A stretch of 64,000 bases of DNA from Sphingobacteriales bacterium (GTDB lineage: Bacteria > Bacteroidota > Bacteroidia > Chitinophagales > UBA2359): contig JADJTE010000006.1 of assembly GCA_016711295.1 (NCBI GenBank), forward strand, positions 62,001 to 126,000. The letters are read 5' to 3'. Position 1 is the stretch's first letter. The number at the start of each line of letters is the position of its first letter. The notes beneath the pieces were generated by a model. It saw only the letters and a program-made list of their open reading frames with translations. It did no database searches and was not told the origin of the DNA. This document shows, piece by piece, positions 59,002-64,000 of this stretch. The translations under genes were made by a program, and so were the position numbers.

Positions 59002-59121
59002 AATTAGTAAGGGTAATAAGGGTTTCGAGGTAAAAATTATATCTGCACTCTTTTCGGTCGCAAGGTAAGGACTTTTTTCCGCTTCTTGTACTTCTTTTTT
59101 ACGATTTTTTTGTCAAAAATA

Positions 59122-59691
59122 ATGATGTCTCAAAAATTAGCCATAGCCATTACCGGCGCAAGTGGTTCTATATACGCTAAAATACTGTTAGACAGGCTAT
59201 TGTGCATATTTCAAAAAAACATTAGTTTAAAAATTGGAATAGTGCTTTCAGACAACGCTGCCGAGGTATGGCGGCACGAATTGGGGTGCGACGGCATATA
59301 TAATTATCCGTTTAATTATTATGATAAGCGCGATTTTTTTGCGCCCTTTGCTTCTGGCTCTGCTAAGTATGATGGCATGATTATATGTCCTTGTTCTATG
59401 GGTACGCTTGGGCGCATTGCTCATGGCATTTCTAACGACCTCATCACCCGCGCCGCCGATGTAATGCTCAAAGAACGCAAGCGGCTCATCTTGGTTGTGC
59501 GCGAAACGCCTTATAATGCCATTCATCTGCAAAACATGTTGAGCCTCACACAAGCAGGGGCTATTGTCTGTCCCGCTTCGCCGTCGTTTTATAGCCGTCC
59601 CGATACTTTTGAGGCATTAGCGGCTACGGTCGTCGACCGCGTGTTAGACTTGTCAGGCTTCGATGTGCAAGGCTATCGTTGGGGCGAATAG
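59122..59691 (+). CDS. ubiX: Flavin prenyltransferase UbiX
   Basis: Makes prenylated FMN, the cofactor of UbiD-type decarboxylases. The FMN-binding start AIAITGASGSIYAKILL, the CPCSMGTLGRIAHGISNDLI active-site loop and RKRLILVVRETPYNAIHLQN are characteristic. Two adjacent ATGs (59122 and 59125) could start it; the longer reading frame upstream (59086) adds a hydrophobic leader not seen in this soluble family. Length of about 189 residues is normal. No ubiD is in the window. Confidence 0.94.
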   Translation: MMSQKLAIAITGASGSIYAKILLDRLLCIFQKNISLKIGIVLSDNAAEVWRHELGCDGIYNYPFNYYDKRDFFAPFASGSAKYDGMIICPCSMGTLGRIAHGISNDLITRAADVMLKERKRLILVVRETPYNAIHLQNMLSLTQAGAIVCPASPSFYSRPDTFEALAATVVDRVLDLSGFDVQGYRWGE

Positions 59692-59696
59692 CTTCG

Positions 59697-60488
59697 CTAC
59701 GGTTCGGGTGGCGGTGGTGGCTGTTGATTGTGCGGCACAAAATGATATTTTAATTCCCAGTTTTGTAGCGGATTAGGGGCGGTAGGTGTTGGTCCGCTAT
59801 CGGTAGGTGTATCTTCTGTGTCTGGCTCGGGTTCGGCAGGTAGCGGCACCCAAAATGGATGTTCTATGATGATCTCGCCCTCAATTGGGTTGGGTGAGGT
59901 TTCCCAATCATAACGAGGCGGCGGATTGATATGCCTATATTTGTAGGCGCAAATCGTACCGATTATAGCACCCGCCAAATGCCCTTCCCACGATATGCCT
60001 TCTTCCATAGGATATAAGCCCCAAGTCATGCCGCCATAAAAAATGGCTACAAATGCCGCTAATGCCATCGAAGGGCGGTCTTTGCGCCAAATGCCGCTAA
60101 AAAACAAAAAGAACGCCAAGCCATAGACTAAACCGCTTGCCCCAATATGGTGCGACTGACGACCAAACAGCCAAATGCCCAAACCACTCGCTACATATAT
60201 TATAGGTAAAACACGCCCAGCCACAGCACGGTAGCTGTGCATGAGCAAACTGCCCAAAACCAACAAAGGCATAGTATTGGACAAGAGATGCTCCCAACTG
60301 CCGTGTACCAGAGGGTAGGTCAATATGCCCAACAAACCGCTCGGGTCGCGCGGGTATACGCCCAAAGCAGTCCATTGCATACCCGATAGGGTTTCGACTA
60401 TTTTAATCGTCCATATCAATGCTACAAACAGCAAAGGCAGCCAAATGCTGCTCCATACGTGTTGTTTGTCCGATTTGTAGGGGTTCAA
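59697..60488 (-). CDS. Rhomboid-family intramembrane serine protease
   Basis: A 263-residue polytopic protein. The catalytic serine is in GASGLVYGL (GxSG) and the histidine in SWEGHLAGAIIG; the HGSWEHLLSNTMPLLVLG segment carries the family's His/Asn region. The proline-rich C-terminal tail (about 60 residues) is cytosolic or low complexity. The start is TTG, overlapping the TGA stop of the upstream GDPD gene (TTGA at 60485-60488), which suggests translational coupling. Substrates unknown. Confidence 0.9.
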   Translation of the reverse strand: MNPYKSDKQHVWSSIWLPLLFVALIWTIKIVETLSGMQWTALGVYPRDPSGLLGILTYPLVHGSWEHLLSNTMPLLVLGSLLMHSYRAVAGRVLPIIYVASGLGIWLFGRQSHHIGASGLVYGLAFFLFFSGIWRKDRPSMALAAFVAIFYGGMTWGLYPMEEGISWEGHLAGAIIGTICAYKYRHINPPPRYDWETSPNPIEGEIIIEHPFWVPLPAEPEPDTEDTPTDSGPTPTAPNPLQNWELKYHFVPHNQQPPPPPEP

Positions 60489-61324
60489 AGCAATAAATTG
60501 AGGTTCGGATAATCAGTTATCACACTATCAACACCCATATTGCGCAGTTGTTCGATGGCACTTAGGTTATTGACCGTCCAAGCCATGAGTTTCATGCCGT
60601 TGGCGTGGGCTTTATAGACCAATTCCGAAACAATAAGAGCATAGTGGGGAGCGTAAAAATCGGGCACAAAGCCCAAACGATATATGTTTTTCTCAAACCC
60701 ATCGTTATTATCTACCAACAAGGACAAGGGCATATCGGGCGCAACCTCGCGCATAGCTCGCACCAAACGCACATCAAACGATTGAACCATGCAGCGTTGG
60801 TCTACTTGTAAGGCGCAAGCCGTATCGTAAGCCAATTGAGCAAATTCGTGGGGCGGGGGCTGAAAAAGTCCGTCAGCGGCTTCGCCTTCGGTTTTTAATT
60901 CAGCATTATAGATGATAGGGGGCAAATCGGTTTGGGCAGCGTATTGCTCTACAGCGCCAACCATATCTGTCCAAAGTGGTTTGGTTGCCGCCATCGTTTT
61001 TTGGTGTATGAATTGTGGGTGTCGGCGTTTGCCACAATCATACCGCTTTATCTGGTTGTAGGTCATGCGGTAGATATTGTGCTGCTGCTCTTCGTGTGGC
61101 TCTATCGCAAATCCGTAGAAATGAGTACTTAACAAAGCCGAAAACCAAGCCTCGTGCGATACCAACAATTGCCCGTCGCCCGTCACGACCAAATCGAACT
61201 CCAAGATATAGACCTTGCAAGCCAACGATTGAATAAATGCAGGTATTGTGTTTTCGGGCAGCAAACCTCGCGCCCCGCGGTGGCTCTGCAACGTAAAGTG
61301 GTCGGGCAATAGGGTAGAAAACAT
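60485..61324 (-). CDS. Glycerophosphodiester phosphodiesterase
   Basis: A 279-residue TIM-barrel enzyme that hydrolyses glycerophosphodiesters to glycerol-3-phosphate and alcohol. The N-terminal catalytic motif LQSHRGARGLLPENTIPAF (HRGxxxxxPENT), the EFDLVVTGDGQLLVSHE metal-binding region and NAELKTEG are standard for the GDPD family. No signal peptide, so probably cytosolic. Overlaps the rhomboid gene by 4 bp, forming a two-gene operon. The companion product may act in membrane lipid or protein turnover. Confidence 0.92.
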   Translation of the reverse strand: MFSTLLPDHFTLQSHRGARGLLPENTIPAFIQSLACKVYILEFDLVVTGDGQLLVSHEAWFSALLSTHFYGFAIEPHEEQQHNIYRMTYNQIKRYDCGKRRHPQFIHQKTMAATKPLWTDMVGAVEQYAAQTDLPPIIYNAELKTEGEAADGLFQPPPHEFAQLAYDTACALQVDQRCMVQSFDVRLVRAMREVAPDMPLSLLVDNNDGFEKNIYRLGFVPDFYAPHYALIVSELVYKAHANGMKLMAWTVNNLSAIEQLRNMGVDSVITDYPNLNLLL

Positions 61325-61475
61325 AGTGGCTTAGGTGCGCAGAGCGCGTAGGTAATTAGCACGTGGATTAGTATCACTTTTATTAAGTGTCGAGAAAATG
61401 CAATATCGGGCTGTGACCCTGCACTGCCTTAACGTCTAAAAAGTAAAAAAATCACACCTTTTATCCTTTTTTATC

Positions 61476-61790
61476 ATGGACAAACGTATTATTGTTGGCC
61501 TCATTTCCGGCTTACTCTTTGGCGTACTCGAAATGCTGCTCTTGTCAAAAGATGGCGGTGGTTATTTATGGCTGATATTGCCTACTGTCTTGGGCGGTCT
61601 CATCGGCTGGGCTAATTCTATGCGCACGGGGCTTAATTTCTTCCTCTTGAGCGCGTTGGTTGGTGCTGCATTTTTCGTACTTATCGCCCTCAATACCAAT
61701 AAATGGTCTGATGATATAGCTACGGGTGCTATCACGGGTCTGCTCATCGGTTTAGTCATACATTTTGTCGGTCCAAAACTTTTGCGCTAA
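61476..61790 (+). CDS. Small integral membrane protein, unknown
   Basis: A 104-residue protein with four hydrophobic segments (IIVGLISGLLFGVLEMLLL, YLWLILPTVLGGLIGWA, FFLLSALVGAAFFVLIAL, ATGAITGLLIGLVIHFVG) and glycine-rich helix faces. Good start ATG, intact frame, own terminator. No family is recognised with confidence. Confidence 0.75.
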   Translation: MDKRIIVGLISGLLFGVLEMLLLSKDGGGYLWLILPTVLGGLIGWANSMRTGLNFFLLSALVGAAFFVLIALNTNKWSDDIATGAITGLLIGLVIHFVGPKLLR

Positions 61791-61880
61791 ACTATCCCGC
61801 TTATCATGCTCGCTATAGCTGTATAATAGCGTTCTGTGGCGTTGAGCGTATAATTTTCAATCGTTAATTTTTCTTAACAA

Positions 61881-61923
61881 GGCATATTTTTCGGGTCGCT
61901 CCGCAAAAATATGCCCTTTTTAT
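61881..61923 (+). terminator. Intrinsic terminator
   Basis: A perfect 11-bp stem GGCATATTTTT (61881-61891) with AAAAATATGCC (61905-61915), loop CGGGTCGCTCCGC, followed by CTTTTTATT. Confidence 0.92.
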
Positions 61924-62020
61924 TGCCCAAACGCCGCCTTTTGCCTTACTTTTGCGTTCTGATTGCCATACCCCAAAGGGTCATTGTGCTTTCATCTACT
62001 TATTTATTCCTTTTATCAGT

Positions 62021-62803
62021 ATGCAACAACGCCTTATCGGTACTTTTGCCTTGTGTTGGGCTATCTTATTAGCTTGCCTCAGTGCCTGCGAGAGCGAAAC
62101 AGAAATCCTCGACATCGACTACGGCATTTCGTATTTCCCGATGGATTCGGGGCATTGGGTTATCTATCAGGTCGATTCTGTCATTTATAGCAAATTTCTT
62201 GCGGGCGGCAAAGATACTGTTTCTGCACAACTCAAAGAAGTTTTGGGCGGAACATTTATAGATAATCTCGGACGAACCGCTCGAAAAGTAGAGCGATACG
62301 TGCGCCATAACCCCAATACCGACTGGACCAGTATTGCCCCTAATATATGGTATGCCCTCGCCGATAGCCAACGCGCCGAGCGAATGGAAGGCGATTTGCG
62401 CTTTGTAAAAATGGCATTTCCCGTTACACAATACCAAACCTGGAACGGCAACAGCTACATCAATACCGCCAACAGCAGCCTACACCTATACGATAATTGG
62501 ACATATCGATATACCAATATAGACGAACCCGCCACTATCAACGCCCAACAATTAGACGGCACACCTACGAGTAACTCGTTTGAACGAACCGTCACCGTAT
62601 CGCAAACTACCCGCGAAGATAACGACAACCTCGTTGAGTATAGCTATGCCACCGAACAGTATGCCTATGGTGTTGGTATGATTCATAAAGAACTATGGCT
62701 GCTCGAATTGGGCAGCAAACCCATTGAATCGCCTGCGCCCTGGCCCGACCGCGCCGAAAACGGGTTTATTACCACTTATAAATTGATTGATTATAAGCAT
62801 TAA
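62021..62803 (+). CDS. Predicted lipoprotein of unknown function
   Basis: About 260 residues. The start at ATG 62021 gives a lipoprotein signal peptide with lipobox LSAC (cysteine near residue 26), preferred over an upstream start at 61952 that would place a long polar leader before the hydrophobic core. The mature part begins YFPMDSGHWVIYQVDSV, similar to a group of Bacteroidota beta-sheet lipoproteins. No catalytic motif. Probably outer-membrane or periplasmic. Confidence 0.75.
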   Translation: MQQRLIGTFALCWAILLACLSACESETEILDIDYGISYFPMDSGHWVIYQVDSVIYSKFLAGGKDTVSAQLKEVLGGTFIDNLGRTARKVERYVRHNPNTDWTSIAPNIWYALADSQRAERMEGDLRFVKMAFPVTQYQTWNGNSYINTANSSLHLYDNWTYRYTNIDEPATINAQQLDGTPTSNSFERTVTVSQTTREDNDNLVEYSYATEQYAYGVGMIHKELWLLELGSKPIESPAPWPDRAENGFITTYKLIDYKH

Positions 62804-62856
62804 ATCTATATATACGTAATCTGGGTAGCCTGCTAAATGCAAGAGGTTTATTTTTT

Positions 62857-63230
62857 GTAACTATTTAGGCTATGCGCCTTTTGGTTTCGGTTTGTGCTTG
62901 TAGGTCGTATTTTTTACCCGCCCTTATTTTGCTCGCGTTAAGAAATGCGGAATGGAAGGCGTGGCTTGTTTCCTAAATCCACAGCGACAACTCAAAACGC
63001 GCCTACAAAGCCCCGTAAGAGCTTCGCCTTGGATTTAGGCACGCCTGTAATGTAGCATTTTAGCGAAGGCAAAATCAAGGCTTGACTTTTTTGCTTCTTT
63101 TTGTGTCAAGACAAAAAGAAGAAGAATAGGCACTACAAAGCGATAATGGATAAGTGAGTGACAAAAAAGGTATAGAAATACTACCAAATGCGCAAAATCT
63201 ACACACAGAGTGCAATGCCTAAATAGTTAC
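62857..63230. mobile_element. Larger MITE-like element, 374 bp, with 14-bp TIRs and 8-bp target duplication
   Basis: Ends GTAACTATTTAGGC and GCCTAAATAGTTAC are a perfect 14-bp inverted pair. Both flanks are TATTTTTT (62849-62856 and 63231-63238). The interior differs from that of the 122-136-bp copies and contains no open frame of note, so it is nonautonomous. The remaining sequence of the 62804-63413 gap shows no gene. Confidence 0.93.
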
Positions 63231-63413
63231 TATTTTTTGCGGAAATGCTTACGGCGTATCCGCGGCTTAACCTTACAATTGATGTACTACTGTAATCTAT
63301 AATCAATGCCCAATAATTGCACTTTGGTGTTTTTATGTATAAAATGCCTATACTTTCTTAGAACAAACCCAACTCGCACACCTCATTTGTAGCAACTTAT
63401 CACCACATCACCC

Positions 63414-64000
63414 ATGAAACATCTATTACACGCCGCCACCTTGGGGCTTTTCCTTTGCTGGGCTGCTTCGTTATATGCCCAAAAACCCATTGTACCCACA
63501 CCGGGCAAAGCATCTGACAAAACGGTTTATCTAACTGGGGCAACAGCACACTTAGGCAATGGCGAGACTATACCGACAAGCGTTGTCTCGTTCAAAAACG
63601 GTAAAATCGAAATGGTTGCCGACATGACCCGCGTCAGACTCAATACCGAAGGGGCGGAAGTTATTGATATATCGGGCAAACATATCTATCCTGGTCTGAT
63701 TGCTTGTAATACAACACTCGGTCTGGTCGAAATGGCGGCAGTACGCGCTACACGCGACCGCGACGAAGTAGGCGACCTCAATCCCAATATCCGTTCTATT
63801 GTTGCCTACAATACCGACTCGCACGTCATTCCAACGGTGCGCTCCAATGGCATCCTGACGGCACAAGTCACGCCACAAGGCGGTACTATCACCGGACAAT
63901 CGTCTGTTGTGCAGCTCGACGCTTGGAATTGGGAAGATGCCGCTTACAAAACCGACGATGCTATGATACTCAATTTTCCGTCAATGGTCAGTTTCTCGTG
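63414..64000 (+). CDS. Amidohydrolase-superfamily exported protein, 3'-partial
   Basis: The first 195 residues of a protein continuing beyond the window. A signal peptide (MKHLLHAATLGLFLCWAASL region, then YAQ) is followed by the composite beta domain and start of the metal-dependent hydrolase fold: TVYLTGATAHLGNGETIPTS, VIDISGKHIYPGLIACNTTL. At the usual H-x-H position the sequence reads CNTTLGL, so the first metal motif is changed. Bacteroidota often have tandem exported amidohydrolase genes, one with degenerate metal ligands; a second gene may follow outside the window. Confidence 0.8.
   Translation, partial: MKHLLHAATLGLFLCWAASLYAQKPIVPTPGKASDKTVYLTGATAHLGNGETIPTSVVSFKNGKIEMVADMTRVRLNTEGAEVIDISGKHIYPGLIACNTTLGLVEMAAVRATRDRDEVGDLNPNIRSIVAYNTDSHVIPTVRSNGILTAQVTPQGGTITGQSSVVQLDAWNWEDAAYKTDDAMILNFPSMVSFS

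Overview
The window comes from a member of the Bacteroidota, probably a free-living, gliding-type or particle-associated lineage rather than a gut Bacteroides. The evidence is the many large secreted proteins ending in type IX secretion (T9SS) sorting domains, promoters of the TTTG-N19-TAnnTTTG type, lpxB, SprB/SdrD-like surface repeats, Omp28, and an atpB with the long N-terminal extension usual in this phylum. No rRNA, tRNA or CRISPR array was found.

Layout. 0-5.3 kb: end of an alpha/beta hydrolase, a 40-copy heptamer repeat, a TPR-like cytosolic protein, a signal peptide peptidase (sppA) and a block of noncoding tandem repeats. 5.3-15.1 kb: one giant minus-strand surface protein with about 17 SdrD-B-like calcium-loop domains, part of it made of near-identical 645-bp cassettes. 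15.7-18.4 kb: TauE/SafE exporter, tsaB and two ArsR-type regulators, the second behind a perfect palindrome. 18.4-31.8 kb: a CHT1-like Na+ symporter, then secreted enzymes (trypsin-like protease, phospholipase D-like protein, a lysyl oxidase homologue, a lamin-tail protein), an Hsp20 with a sigma-54-type promoter, and a PLP aminotransferase. 32-38.4 kb: a catalytically degenerate beta-lactamase-fold/TonB-C fusion, lpxB, and an Omp28-like protein. 38.9-51.5 kb: F1Fo ATP synthase genes atpB-E-F-H-A and atpG, separated by an AT-rich accessory island. 52-64 kb: acyl-CoA dehydrogenase, another SprB-like T9SS protein, a metal/cobalamin-type binding protein, a repeat protein with a peptidoglycan-binding domain, thioredoxin, ubiX, rhomboid protease, GDPD, a lipoprotein and the start of an amidohydrolase.

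The most interesting region is the island at about 40.5-46.7 kb between atpA and atpG. It has two minus-strand modules: a type II restriction-modification pair (methyltransferase and PD-(D/E)XK nuclease, start and stop codons touching) and a tight three-gene operon nurA-herA-DUF4338 (DruA-like). Each module is followed by a copy of a roughly 60-bp repeat with a compensating stem, and a third copy lies beside atpA. This looks like a modular anti-phage cassette, and the nurA-herA-DUF4338 combination may be an undescribed system. Function is inferred, not shown.

A second discovery is a family of nonautonomous transposable elements (122-374 bp) with TIR GTAACTATTTAG and perfect, different 8-bp target duplications at four loci, resembling IS66-type ends.

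A caution for every gene: reading-frame breaks occur every few kb, often in homopolymers, and also in essential genes (atpA, atpG, lpxB). I treat most as uncorrected sequencing indels and annotate the full-length gene across them.
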